Source of the DNA: Mobiluncus porci
Lineage (GTDB): Bacteria; Actinomycetota; Actinomycetes; Actinomycetales; Actinomycetaceae
Direction: 5' to 3'
Length of the DNA: 64,000 bases
Assembly: GCF_009695935.1 (NCBI RefSeq)
Contig: NZ_VUMY01000006.1
Coordinates: 1 to 64,000 of the forward strand
A model generated the notes under the pieces. The model made no database searches. It was not told where the DNA came from and saw only the letters and a list, made by a program, of their open reading frames with translations. A program made the position numbers and the translations under genes. This document shows, in pieces, positions 55,598 to 64,000 of the stretch. Position 1 is the first letter of the stretch. Every line of letters begins with the position of its first letter.

Positions 55598-56395
55598 ATG
55601 CTTTCTTATTATGTGGCGGGAAATCCAGAAAAACCGCTGGTGGTCCTGGTCCATGGGGTTTGTGACGCGTCCACCACCTGGGTAGACACCATCAATCACC
55701 TCAAGTCCGACTACCTCGTTATCGCCCTTGATTCTCTCGGCCACGGAACCTCGCCTCGCTACCAGCCCGCGGAGTTGCCCGAACCAGCCGTGGCGGGGGA
55801 GCGAGAGCTGGAAGAAACCCTGGAATTCCTGGAGGAGACCTACGGGAAAACCGTGGCGGTGGTGGCTCATTCGATGGGGGCAGCCATGGTTTCGGAACTC
55901 TCGACAAGGAGACCTGACCTGTTTCGCGGGCTGATTCTGGAAGATCCTGCCTGGCTCAGTGACACTCAAAAGCAGGGCTATCTTGACCGGCGTCACGACC
56001 AGGTAGAACTCAGTCAAATGTGGCGCGGGGATCCCCTGCAGACACTGGCGGGAAACCTGGAGTTGCGTCCCCATTGGAATGCGGCCTCCCACTTCGGGTG
56101 GGCTTTTGCCAAAGCCTTGGTGGATCCGGCATTGCTGGAGGTGGGAATAGTGAGTTTCACCCGCCCGTGGCAAGAAGTCGCCGCGGAGTTGAGCGTCCCG
56201 ACAACGGTGATAACCTCGGATACTGACGAGGTTCTGGTGGGTCTTGACGGCGCCAAAACTATCCGTGAAGTGGGTAATCCTGCCTTGAAAGTCGAGATTA
56301 TCCCTGGTCAAGATCATGCCCTGCGACTCGGCGCGCCCCAAGCCTTCTTCGCCGTCCTAGATCGCGACCTCGCGACTTTTCCCGCTTTCGCCTAA
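55598..56395 (+). CDS. Alpha/beta hydrolase
   Basis: A 265-residue hydrolase: VLVHGVCDASTTW oxyanion region, nucleophile AHSMGAA (Ser92), acid near ITSDTDEVLV and His in PGQDHALRLG. Cytoplasmic, no signal. AGGGGGAAGC precedes the ATG. Substrate unknown; possibly an esterase. Not the same subgroup as the hydrolase at 4487. Confidence 0.87.
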   Translation: MLSYYVAGNPEKPLVVLVHGVCDASTTWVDTINHLKSDYLVIALDSLGHGTSPRYQPAELPEPAVAGERELEETLEFLEETYGKTVAVVAHSMGAAMVSELSTRRPDLFRGLILEDPAWLSDTQKQGYLDRRHDQVELSQMWRGDPLQTLAGNLELRPHWNAASHFGWAFAKALVDPALLEVGIVSFTRPWQEVAAELSVPTTVITSDTDEVLVGLDGAKTIREVGNPALKVEIIPGQDHALRLGAPQAFFAVLDRDLATFPAFA

Positions 56396-56561
56396 CTCAC
56401 CCGCTAACCAAACCGGACACCAACCGCCTGGTAGGTTTTAAAGCTAGCAGGAGAACATACTGGTAGAGTGATATTTACCAAACCTTTACTCGTCTCAAAA
56501 TGTGAAATTAAGGGAGATTGGTGTCCGGAATTGGTAAAACTCGGGAAGGAGGACTTCAATA

Positions 56562-57917
56562 ATGGCCCAGGAAGTGTCAGAGCCCGAGAATAATCCCCCG
56601 GGCGAGGGGAAAACCCTGAACCGAAAAATCCTCTCGCTCGCCGTGCCATCGCTGGGTTCACTGCTCGCCGAGCCCCTGATGGTTGTCGCCGATTCGGCGA
56701 TGATCGGCCATGTCGGGACCACCGAACTTGCCGGCCTCACCCTAGCCTCTTCCATCAACGTTTTCATTGTGGGACTCTGTATTTTCCTGGTCTATACCAC
56801 GACCGCGGTGGCCTCCCGCCAACTCGGTGCGGGAGACCGGAGGGGTGCGGTCAAAACGGGCGTGGACGGCGCGTGGCTCGGTTTGCTGGTCGGGATGGTT
56901 ATCGCTGTGGTTCTCGCGGTGGGTGCGGCGCCGATTGTCGGTCTTTTCGGGGCGAGTCCAGCAGTCACCTTCCAAGGGGCGGCTTATTTGCGCGCCGCGG
57001 CGCCGTCCATGGTCGGCATGATGCTCGTTTTGGCAGGCACCGGAGCCATGCGCGGGCAACTCGATGCCCGCACGCCTTTGGTGATCTCCCTGACCGGCGC
57101 GATCGCCAACGTAGCCCTCAACGCCGCGCTCATCTTCGGGGCGGGACTCGGAGTAACGGGCGCAGGTCTCGGGACGAGCCTCGCGTCGCTGGGAATGGGC
57201 GTGGCTTTTGGAGTGAAAATCATCAAGGGGGCTCTCGGCGCGCGGGTGTCTCTTCGCCCCGAATTCTGGGCTATATTCGGTGCCCTCAAAGGTGGTATTC
57301 CCTTGATGATTCGCACCCTGACCATGCAAATCGTGATTCTCGCCACCCTGTGGGTCGCGGCCTCCCAGGGTGAAGTCGAGGTCGCCGGACGCCAGATTGC
57401 CGCGACTACCTGGACCATTGCCGCGAACCTCCACGACGCCATCGCGATTGCGACCCAGGCACTCATTGGCTTCGAACTAGGGCGAGCCGACCGACCCGCG
57501 GTTCGTGCCCTCATCAAGCGCACCTCGGCTTGGGGGATCGGGCTTGGGATCATCCTCGGTCTGGTAATCGCGGGGACGAGCCTTTGGTGGCCCTGGGTTT
57601 TCACGAGCGACCCTGCCGTCCTTGAAGCCGCCACGCTGGCGCTCGCAGTTTCAGCAGTTTTCCAACCGCTTGCTGGTATCGTCTTTGTTTTCGACGGCAT
57701 CCTCATCGGGGCCAATGACACCTGGTATCTGGCGCTGGCTGGGCTCGTGAACCTCGCGGTCTATGTCCCCGCGCTCGTGGCAGTCTGGCGTTTTGCCGGT
57801 TCGGGCGCGACCGGGCTGGCCTGGCTGTGGGGATGCTATTGCGGGGTTTTCTTCCTCGCCCGCCTCGCGACCCTCGGCCGGCGAATCCGGCAGGACACGT
57901 GGATGCGTCTGACGTAG
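56562..57917 (+). CDS. MATE family efflux transporter
   Basis: A 451-residue multidrug and toxin extrusion protein with twelve helices in two halves. LSLAVPSLGSLLAEPLMVVADSAM is the DinF-type N-terminus and GHVGTTELAGLTLASSI follows; the second half opens with ALKGGIPLMIRTLTMQIVIL. DinF-branch in character. GAAGGAGG precedes the ATG. Exports cationic drugs or metabolites using proton or sodium gradients. Confidence 0.9.
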   Translation: MAQEVSEPENNPPGEGKTLNRKILSLAVPSLGSLLAEPLMVVADSAMIGHVGTTELAGLTLASSINVFIVGLCIFLVYTTTAVASRQLGAGDRRGAVKTGVDGAWLGLLVGMVIAVVLAVGAAPIVGLFGASPAVTFQGAAYLRAAAPSMVGMMLVLAGTGAMRGQLDARTPLVISLTGAIANVALNAALIFGAGLGVTGAGLGTSLASLGMGVAFGVKIIKGALGARVSLRPEFWAIFGALKGGIPLMIRTLTMQIVILATLWVAASQGEVEVAGRQIAATTWTIAANLHDAIAIATQALIGFELGRADRPAVRALIKRTSAWGIGLGIILGLVIAGTSLWWPWVFTSDPAVLEAATLALAVSAVFQPLAGIVFVFDGILIGANDTWYLALAGLVNLAVYVPALVAVWRFAGSGATGLAWLWGCYCGVFFLARLATLGRRIRQDTWMRLT

Positions 57918-57990
57918 GTTGTCGTTTTTCTGAATAATTTCAGTGCTCCGGCTTCCTTCCCGTCTTCCCCCCAAGTGGGACAATAGCTCG

Positions 57991-58425
57991 GTGAATACCG
58001 TGCGAGAAGAGAAGAATGAGAAATCAAAATTCCATGTCAACTGGGCTAACCTAGCGGTTTATGCCGTCATTATCGCAGTTTGTCTCGCTACGGCTGTTGG
58101 AGTCTACAAGTTCTTCATCGGAAACGAACTCTTGCCGGTTGCTTACTCTGTTGGGGTGGGGGTTGCCCTCATTGTCTACGCTGTCTTGGCGATTCGTTCT
58201 ATGGAACGCATCAAAGGCCACGCCATTTGGGGCCTTGACGTGGGATTTGGTACTTTGACCGGATTATTTCTCGCTGTTTCCCGCAGCATTTTCGAGGCTC
58301 AGAGCTTTGCTGACCGCGCCATGTTTTGGGTCTGGTGTCTTGTCTCTCTGCCGCTCATCAGTTCCTATGTGGGAATTCGGACGAAGCGTAACGATCTTTC
58401 CCAGCATACCAAGGACGTAGAATAG
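57991..58425 (+). CDS. Small membrane protein, unknown function
   Basis: A 144-residue protein with four hydrophobic segments (residues about 16-38, 45-66, 76-96 and 105-125) and a basic, polar start (MNTVREEKNEKSKFHVN). The GTG at 57991 lacks a ribosome site but stands six bases after a GACAAT -10-like hexamer, so it may be leaderless. No family recognised with confidence. The next two small genes follow on the same strand. Confidence 0.65.
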   Translation: MNTVREEKNEKSKFHVNWANLAVYAVIIAVCLATAVGVYKFFIGNELLPVAYSVGVGVALIVYAVLAIRSMERIKGHAIWGLDVGFGTLTGLFLAVSRSIFEAQSFADRAMFWVWCLVSLPLISSYVGIRTKRNDLSQHTKDVE

Positions 58426-58429
58426 GCTC

Positions 58430-58744
58430 GTGTGGATATTTCAATTTCACGAGACGGGCTGTAAGGCGGTATTCAAGAAGTTCGCGCCTCAACAAGCCCT
58501 TTTGGAAGACGCGATCACTCACGCTCTCAACGCACAACTCGAAACCGATTTTGTGAAAACAAAACTCGCGAGCCGCCGTACTTTCGAAGGCCTGAAAGTC
58601 TATGAATGCCGCGTCAACACCGGAAAACTCCCCGCTCTGCGCGTCGCTTTCACCGTCCGAGATCGCACCGTAACCGTGGTTTATCTCAGCAACCACATCC
58701 AAAAATCCGACTTCACCCACGAAATCGAGGCGTTCCTAAAGTGA
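58430..58744 (+). CDS. Small protein with RelE/ParE-like C-terminus (tentative)
   Basis: A 104-residue protein. The second half, VYECRVNTGKLPALRVAFTV then TVTVVYLSNHIQKSDFTHEI, resembles the beta-sheet of RelE/ParE toxins, which end with a similar strand and helix. The start is GTG four bases after the previous stop, without a good ribosome site. It overlaps the next gene by four bases (GTGA). Could be a toxin whose partner is encoded by 58741; this is inference. Confidence 0.6.
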   Translation: MWIFQFHETGCKAVFKKFAPQQALLEDAITHALNAQLETDFVKTKLASRRTFEGLKVYECRVNTGKLPALRVAFTVRDRTVTVVYLSNHIQKSDFTHEIEAFLK

Positions 58745-59007
58745 AACAAGTCCCCTTGAAACAAGGCGAAACGATGCTTTATGCTGTAGCACAAAGGCGA
58801 GCCGGAGCGGTAACCTTGTTGACCTGGAAAAAGGATCGCTCGGTGAGCGTGAGCGCGAGGGAAACCGAGATAACTCTTGTTGAATCCGGCTATGAGCACC
58901 TCGAGAAAACCTTCACGAGTCCCCACGACCTGAAACCGGCTCTGCGCGAGGCCTGCAGGCGTGAATTCCCGCGCTCCAATCGGCTTTACGTGGCTCAAGA
59001 TACTTGA
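58741..59007 (+). CDS. Small hypothetical protein coupled to the RelE-like gene
   Basis: An 88-residue basic protein (MKQVPLKQGETMLYAVAQRR) without HTH, membrane segment or known motif; ends REFPRSNRLYVAQDT. Starts on a GTG overlapping the upstream stop. A DNA-binding antitoxin would be expected to have an HTH or ribbon-helix-helix, which I do not see. Family unknown. Confidence 0.55.
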   Translation: MKQVPLKQGETMLYAVAQRRAGAVTLLTWKKDRSVSVSARETEITLVESGYEHLEKTFTSPHDLKPALREACRREFPRSNRLYVAQDT

Positions 59008-59162
59008 AACCCGAGATAGCAGCCACATTCCCAGCGCCAGTTTTTCAGTGACCTACTTGGCGGTTTCTCCTCCGGTGGCTTACCTTTGTCTTGAGTCACA
59101 CCACAGATGAGGTCTCGCTACGTCACCAGACGTGCTGCCCAAAGGCTACCAAAGGAGAACGA

Positions 59163-60317
59163 GTGAGATAACAGATACTAAACCGTCACGGTGACGCTGG
59201 TGTATTCGCTTTACAATCTCCTGCTCTGTATCTCGGGCGTCCTCATTGGGGCGATTGTCTCGCGGGTGAATCCGCGAATCCTCATGTATGTCGGCTTGTT
59301 TTTGTTCGCCTCGGGGTGGATTGTGACTGGCTGGGGCGTGATGGTCGGCTCTTTCGCGCTGTTTGTCTTGGGATTCGGTTTCCTGTGGGGAATCGGCGAC
59401 GGCATGTTGTACAACTTCAACGTCACCAAAACCTTGAAGTTCTTCCCTGACCGCAAGGGATTCGCGTCTGGGCTGATGCTCGGGGGTGCGGCCATCGGAC
59501 CGGTCTTTACTGCGCCGCTTGCGAACGCATTAAATGCCTCGGTGGGAATTGCCCAGGCCTGCATCATCATCGGTTTTATCTACATGGGTCTCATGTTCCT
59601 TATCGGCTGGATTGTCCAAACCCCGCCCGCGGGCTACCGACCTCGGGGATGGCGCCCGCCCGCTTCGAGGCCGGGTTCACCCACCGCTGGAACTATCGAC
59701 AAAAACTGGAAACAGATGCTTGGCACCCCGATCTTTTGGATGCTGATTTTGATCTTCATGATCGCCTATACGCCGGCAATGCTGATGTTGGCGAACGGGG
59801 CAAAAATCGGCGCGGTTCAGGGCGGACTCGACTCTTCTCAGCAAGTGCTTGCCATCTCTTTGTTGGCTGTTTTCAACCTCCTCGGTCGGCTCTCTTTCGG
59901 GGCGCTGTCCGATAAAACCGAGCGCTACCAGACTCAATTTCTTGCCTTGGCAATCCTCTTGGTGACCGTCATCATCATCGCCAATCTGAACACCCCGATC
60001 CCGTTCATGATTGCAGTTTGCTCCATCGGAGCCTGCGGCGGTGCGGTTTTGGTCATGTTCCCGCCTATAACCTCCGACAACTTCGGGGTGAAGCACTCCG
60101 TTTTGAACTACGCCATCATGTTTGTAGCCTACTCCACTGCTTCACTCCTCGGCCCCCAACTAATGGGGATTTTGCTGAAAAGGACGAAAACGGGACAGTG
60201 ATTTCCTATTCCGGGGTCTTCCCGCCGATTGCCGCTCTCGTCGTGTTGGGCTGCCTGCTGATTGTGGCAGTATCGTTAATGAGTAAGCGAGACCGGAGCC
60301 TCCCCACGATGGTCTGA
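59163..60317 (+). pseudogene. OFA-family MFS transporter, N-terminally deleted and frameshifted
   Basis: A good ribosome site (AAAGGAGAAC) and a GTG at 59163 are followed two codons later by TAA. The main frame (from 59191) starts in what is helix 2 of an oxalate/formate-type MFS protein (LVYSLYNLLLCISGVLIGAIVSR) and continues to 60201; about the first helix is missing. After GPQLMGI the expected FAEKDENGTVISYSGVFPP is in the next frame (to 60317); one T lost from the T run at 60170-60173 explains it. Two independent lesions: inactive. Confidence 0.8.
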
Positions 60318-60478
60318 GCTTTGGAGCGCCCAGTTGGCGGCGTCTCCTTTTGACACCGACCGCGCTAACGTGAGTTTGCAAAGGCGGGGGAAATCCGGTA
60401 ATTTAGAGCCTCGGTGCTTCGTGCTCCTAGAGCCTAAGCGCGGATATTGTGAAGTCTAAACAAGAAGTGAGTTTCGAC

Positions 60479-60787
60479 GTGGTTTATGCAATCGTCAAGG
60501 CCGGCGGCCGACAGGAGAAAGTCTCTGTCGGTGATGAATTGCTGGTTGAAAAAATTGAAAAGGCAGCGGGGGAAACGATTGAGTTGCCGGCAATCCTCCT
60601 GGTTGACGGAGGGAAGGTGACTTCCAAGGCTGCGGATGTGGCCAAGGTGAAGGTCTCCGCGAAGGTTCTCGGCCCGGCTAAGGGTCCGAAGATTTCCATC
60701 GTGAAATACAAGAACAAGACGGGTTACCGCAAGCGTCAAGGACATCGCCAGCCGCTGACCCGTATTGAAATTACTGGAATCAAGTAG
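60479..60787 (+). CDS. rplU: 50S ribosomal protein L21
   Basis: A 102-residue L21: [44 protein letters not shown] and the basic [21 protein letters not shown] end. The GTG at 60479 matches the family N-terminus; the open frame to 60449 is less likely. Binds 23S rRNA. rpmA follows after 11 bases, as in nearly all bacteria. Confidence 0.95.
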   Translation: MVYAIVKAGGRQEKVSVGDELLVEKIEKAAGETIELPAILLVDGGKVTSKAADVAKVKVSAKVLGPAKGPKISIVKYKNKTGYRKRQGHRQPLTRIEITGIK

Positions 60788-60798
60788 GGGGTTCAACA

Positions 60799-61059
60799 AT
60801 GGCACATAAAAAAGGTCTGGGTTCTTCCCACAACGGGCGAGATTCGAACGCCCAGCGCCTCGGCGTGAAGCGTTTCGGCGGCCAGATGGTCAACGCTGGT
60901 GAGATTTTGGTGCGTCAAAACGGCACCCACTACCACCCCGGCTTCAACGTCGGCATCGGTAAGGACGACACCTTGTTCGCCTTGAAGGCTGGCGCGGTCG
61001 AGTTCGGTCGCCACCGCGATCGTCGCATCATCTCTGTCAAGGAAACCGCCTCGGCGTGA
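60799..61059 (+). CDS. rpmA: 50S ribosomal protein L27
   Basis: An 86-residue L27 beginning [20 protein letters not shown] without the cleavable extension of Firmicutes; [20 protein letters not shown] is conserved. Its N-terminus reaches the peptidyl-transferase centre. AGGGGG precedes the ATG. A terminator follows. Confidence 0.97.
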   Translation: MAHKKGLGSSHNGRDSNAQRLGVKRFGGQMVNAGEILVRQNGTHYHPGFNVGIGKDDTLFALKAGAVEFGRHRDRRIISVKETASA

Positions 61060-61076
61060 GTTTTCCGTAAACGTCA

Positions 61077-61110
61077 GCAAAGGGGGCTCCTCCGAGCCCT
61101 CTTTGCTTTT
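61077..61110 (+). terminator. Terminator after rpmA
   Basis: GCAAAGGGGGCTC / GAGCCCTCTTTGC (one mismatch), CTCC loop, then TTTT. Confidence 0.85.
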
Positions 61111-61117
61111 AACGCCC

Positions 61118-61155
61118 AAAAATGAGTCATGGGGACGTGCTTTTTGACTCATTTT
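61118..61155. repeat. Palindromic repeat family 2, copy B
   Basis: Identical over 38 bases to 48488-48525 (11-bp arms). Sits directly after the rpmA terminator and before obgE. Confidence 0.85.
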
Positions 61156-61180
61156 AAAGCCCACAAGAAAGCGAGGAATC

Positions 61181-62740
61181 TTGGTCAGTTTCGTTGATTA
61201 CGTCAAGCTGTTTGCTCAGGCCGGCGACGGCGGGAACGGATGCGCCTCGATTCGTCGCGAAAAATTCAAACCTCTTGCTGGGCCCGACGGGGGAGCGGGC
61301 GGCCACGGAGGATCGATTATTCTGCGGGTAGATCCTCAGGTCACCACCTTGCTGGAGTTCCACCACCGTCCCCACGTCCGCGCTGAAAACGGGGCTGCCG
61401 GAGCTGGTGACTATCGGGATGGCCGTCGCGGGGAGGACCTCGTTTTGAGTGTTCCCCAAGGGACGGTGGTAACTCGGGAAAACGGGGAGTTTCTGGCCGA
61501 CCTCAACTCCCCGGACGCTGAATTCTTGGTGGCTCGCGGGGGAGTCGGGGGACTCGGCAACTTCGGCTTGGCTTCCTCAAAGCGTAAAGCCCCCGGCTTC
61601 GCTTTGCTGGGCGAGCCAGGCGAAGAACACACTGTCATCCTGGAGCTAAAGTCCGTGGCGGACGTGGCCTTGGTGGGGTTCCCTTCAGCAGGGAAGTCGT
61701 CACTGGTGGCGGCGCTTTCGGCGGCGCGCCCGAAGATTGCCGACTATCCGTTTACGACGCTGGTACCGAATCTCGCTGTGGTTGACAATCCGGTGGCGCG
61801 GTTCACCTTGGCGGATGTGCCGGGGCTTATTCCCGGGGCGGCCGAGGGTAAAGGTCTCGGGCTCGATTTCCTGCGCCACATCGAGCGCTGTTCCGTTATC
61901 GCCCACGTGGTTGACCTGGCAGCCTGGGAACCGCAGCGCGACCCGATTTCCGATATTCGTGCCCTCGAGAAGGAACTCGCCGCCTATGCTGCTGACCTCG
62001 ATCGATACCGTCCCGGGCGCTCGTTTTTGCCGCCATTAATGGAGCGAACACGTGTCATCATTCTGAATAAAATCGATGTTCCCGATGGGCGGGAAATGGC
62101 AGAGGTTATGCGCGGGGAGCTCTCACGTCTCGGCTGGCCGATTTTCGAGGTATCTGCGGCCACCCATGAAGGATTGAAGGACCTGACTTTCGGGTTGGCA
62201 AACTTGGTGAAGGACTTCCGGAACTCTCTAACCGAATCCGGCACGGCCAGCGGGTCAGGGGCTATCGAACGTCCAGTGCTGCGCCCGACTCCCAAACCAG
62301 CTCGCGGGGAAAAACCTTACACTGTTATCCCAATCCAAATCGAGGGTGGAACCGGCTACGAGGTTCGCGGCGAACAGGTGGAACGCTGGGTGAAACAGAC
62401 GGATTTCACGAACGATGAGGCTGTCGGCTATCTCGCTGACCGGCTGGCGAATGCCGGAGTGGAGGATGACCTGCTGAAAGCGGGAGCAAGCGCCGGAGAC
62501 ACGGTGGTGATTGGTGATCTTGAGACCGGAGTGATTTTCGATTGGGAGCCGACCCTGCAAGCCGGAGCCGAGCTCTTGGGGGCACGCGGGACTGACTCGC
62601 GACTCTACGAGCCCACCCGCCGCTCTAACCAGCAGCGACGCATCGATTACCACGCTTGGATGGATGCCAAGCAGCGGGCGCGCGAGGAGCTTGCCGCCGA
62701 AAAAGAGTCCGGAATTTGGGATGATCCGGGTCACGAGTGA
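61181..62740 (+). CDS. obgE: GTPase ObgE/CgtA
   Basis: A 519-residue Obg GTPase: N-terminal Gly-rich Obg fold ([20 protein letters not shown]), G1 GFPSAGKSS from residue 166, G3 [17 protein letters not shown]4 NKIDV, and the C-terminal OCT domain, plus a tail. Essential ribosome-assembly factor. The start is a TTG with GAGG upstream, matching the family N-terminus ([17 protein letters not shown]). Confidence 0.96.
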   Translation: MVSFVDYVKLFAQAGDGGNGCASIRREKFKPLAGPDGGAGGHGGSIILRVDPQVTTLLEFHHRPHVRAENGAAGAGDYRDGRRGEDLVLSVPQGTVVTRENGEFLADLNSPDAEFLVARGGVGGLGNFGLASSKRKAPGFALLGEPGEEHTVILELKSVADVALVGFPSAGKSSLVAALSAARPKIADYPFTTLVPNLAVVDNPVARFTLADVPGLIPGAAEGKGLGLDFLRHIERCSVIAHVVDLAAWEPQRDPISDIRALEKELAAYAADLDRYRPGRSFLPPLMERTRVIILNKIDVPDGREMAEVMRGELSRLGWPIFEVSAATHEGLKDLTFGLANLVKDFRNSLTESGTASGSGAIERPVLRPTPKPARGEKPYTVIPIQIEGGTGYEVRGEQVERWVKQTDFTNDEAVGYLADRLANAGVEDDLLKAGASAGDTVVIGDLETGVIFDWEPTLQAGAELLGARGTDSRLYEPTRRSNQQRRIDYHAWMDAKQRAREELAAEKESGIWDDPGHE

Positions 62741-62852
62741 AATACGTGGAGAAGATTTCGACACGAACCCCTCGAAAATCGGCTTTCGTGTCGATTTTCT
62801 CACCACCTATTCCCGTCCTACCCCACCGTTATTCCAAAATTCCTAGAAACGC

Positions 62853-62858
62853 TAAACT
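62853..62858 (+). promoter_or_regulatory. -10-like hexamer six bases before proB start
   Basis: TAAACT followed by GGAACC and GTG. The -35 candidate TTATTC (62829-62834, 18-base spacer) is poor. GGAAC could be a weak ribosome site instead. Confidence 0.35.
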
Positions 62859-62864
62859 GGAACC

Positions 62865-63950
62865 GTGACCACAGTAGTAAAAATCGGCTCCAGCTCACTG
62901 ACTCGGCCCGACGGATTCCTGGACCTTAACCGCATTGACGAGGTCTCTCGTCTCCTTGCTGAGGAGGTAAAACACGGCGAACATGTCGTCTTGGTTTCCT
63001 CCGGTGCCATCTCCGCTGGCTCCCAGCCGCTCGGTCGCACCGAACGTCCGAAAGACCTTGCCACCGCACAAGCGGTGGCTGCTGTCGGCCAAGGCCTCCT
63101 CATGTACCGCTGGACCCAAGCCCTGGCCTGGCAAGGGGTGGTGGCTGCCCAGATTCTTTTGTCGGCCGCGGAAGTCGTGGGACGGGCGCAATACAACAAC
63201 GCCTGTCGCGCTTTGGAAAAACTCGAAGCCCTTGGAGTTATACCGGTCATAAATGAGAACGATGCGGTCGCGACAGACGAGGTTCGGTTCGGGGATAATG
63301 ACCGGCTAGCCGCGATTGTGGCCCACATGGTGAAGGCGGAACGGCTGATTCTCTGCACGGATGTGGACGGGCTTTTCACGGCCCACCCCTCCAATCCGGA
63401 GGCGCTCCGCATTGCGGAAGTCCGCGGGCTAGAGGACCTCGAAGGCATCGACATCGGCCAAGTGGGCTCGCGATGGGGTACCGGAGGGATGCGCACTAAA
63501 CTCTTGGCGGCACAGGTGGCTGCCTCAAACGGCACTGAAGTCACCCTGACCTCGACTAACCTTCTCGGAGAAGCGTTGGCGGGCGAGAAGGTCGGGACGG
63601 TATTCCGTGTCACCGGCAAGCGGCGCGGTTTGAAGCAACTCTGGTTGGCATACGCGGCGACAGCTCAGGGGCGATTGGTGCTTGATGACGGCGCCGCAAA
63701 GGCCATCACTGTAGGGAAGAAATCTCTCCTGGCAGCAGGCGTAACCGCTGTTGAGGGTGCTTTTGAGGCTGGAGAAGTGGTGGAGCTGACCGACCAATCC
63801 GGAGAAATCATTGCCAAGGGTGTCAGCGCTTATTCCTCGGCCCAAGTCAAGGCCATCATCAGCGGAAATCAAACCGACCTGGCTAAATCCGGACTCACCG
63901 ACCTCGGCCCTGTCGTCCACCGCGACTACCTCGCCGAGACGCGATACTAG
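62865..63950 (+). CDS. proB: Glutamate 5-kinase
   Basis: A 361-residue amino-acid kinase with C-terminal PUA domain: VVKIGSSSLTRPDG, VSSGAISAG, VIPVINENDAVATDE, FGDNDRLAAIVAHMVKAE and GTGGMRTKLLAAQVA. Makes gamma-glutamyl phosphate, the first step of proline synthesis, and is feedback-inhibited by proline. The obgE-proB order is common in Actinobacteria. GTG start at 62865. Confidence 0.95.
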   Translation: MTTVVKIGSSSLTRPDGFLDLNRIDEVSRLLAEEVKHGEHVVLVSSGAISAGSQPLGRTERPKDLATAQAVAAVGQGLLMYRWTQALAWQGVVAAQILLSAAEVVGRAQYNNACRALEKLEALGVIPVINENDAVATDEVRFGDNDRLAAIVAHMVKAERLILCTDVDGLFTAHPSNPEALRIAEVRGLEDLEGIDIGQVGSRWGTGGMRTKLLAAQVAASNGTEVTLTSTNLLGEALAGEKVGTVFRVTGKRRGLKQLWLAYAATAQGRLVLDDGAAKAITVGKKSLLAAGVTAVEGAFEAGEVVELTDQSGEIIAKGVSAYSSAQVKAIISGNQTDLAKSGLTDLGPVVHRDYLAETRY

Positions 63951-63957
63951 GAAAGCA

Positions 63958-64000
63958 ATGCCTTCGACCCTACAGGGCGTAACCGTACATTTTTTGGAAA
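63958..64000 (+). CDS. Start of next gene, cut by window edge
   Basis: ATG at 63958 after AGGAAAGCA, reading MPSTLQGVTVHFLE. Too short to name. proA often follows proB, but these residues do not prove it. Confidence 0.4.
   Translation, partial: MPSTLQGVTVHFLE

Overview
This window looks like chromosomal DNA of a medium-to-high GC actinobacterium, probably a host-associated member of the Actinomycetaceae (Mobiluncus/Varibaculum/Actinomyces-like); that placement is inference. The support is frequent GTG starts, a GuaB1-type IMP-dehydrogenase relative, an ACT + UPF0210 pair, several start codons placed six bases after a -10-like hexamer (leaderless mRNAs), and housekeeping genes of actinobacterial type (rplU-rpmA-obgE-proB).

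Layout. 1-4.4 kb is a mobile-element scar: an IS3-family orfB cut by the window edge, an istB remnant of an IS21 element, an AT-rich MFS efflux gene that looks imported, and a second, complete IS3-family element with a nonsense mutation in orfA. 4.4-18.7 kb is a mosaic of hydrolases, an AAA/DUF4143 ATPase, an ATP-grasp ligase, a Fic protein, a LytTR/DUF3021 regulatory pair, an XRE/membrane-protein pair and several decaying genes (group II decarboxylase, katG, a HAD phosphatase). 19-27 kb holds a hydroxyacyl-CoA-dehydrogenase-like enzyme, a CadD-type transporter, FMN reductase, ACT/UPF0210, GuaB1 and a FetAB iron exporter.

27.4-44.1 kb is the functional centre: a glucuronide/hexuronate catabolic island. 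A LacI regulator and beta-glucuronidase (uidA) face a GPH glucuronide transporter, a GH3 glycosidase and a HAD phosphatase; then come fructuronate reductase (uxuB), mannonate dehydratase (uxuA), KDPG aldolase, KDG kinase, uronate isomerase (uxaC) and a three-part TRAP transporter. Together they take up and cleave glucuronides, convert glucuronate via fructuronate, mannonate and KDG to KDPG, and split it to pyruvate and glyceraldehyde-3-phosphate. The intergenic regions of the island carry GGCAA half-sites repeated exactly every 10 bp, a likely shared operator.

44.2-54.9 kb has an amino-acid permease, nitroreductase, an alkyltransferase with an unusual insertion, a complete amino-acid ABC importer, a GlsB-like membrane protein, a DHA2 drug exporter, a broken DMT transporter and a cytoplasmic beta-helix protein. 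54.9-60.3 kb has a MITE-like inverted repeat, arsenate reductase, hydrolase, MATE exporter, two overlapping small genes and a broken OFA-type MFS gene. The right end is the conserved rplU-rpmA-obgE-proB block.

Non-coding structure is unusually rich: four 16-bp repeats at exact 33-bp period before the AAA gene, a palindromic operator inside the fic promoter, 21-bp-period repeats before the LytTR gene, and two dispersed palindromic repeat families. No tRNA, rRNA or CRISPR array was seen.
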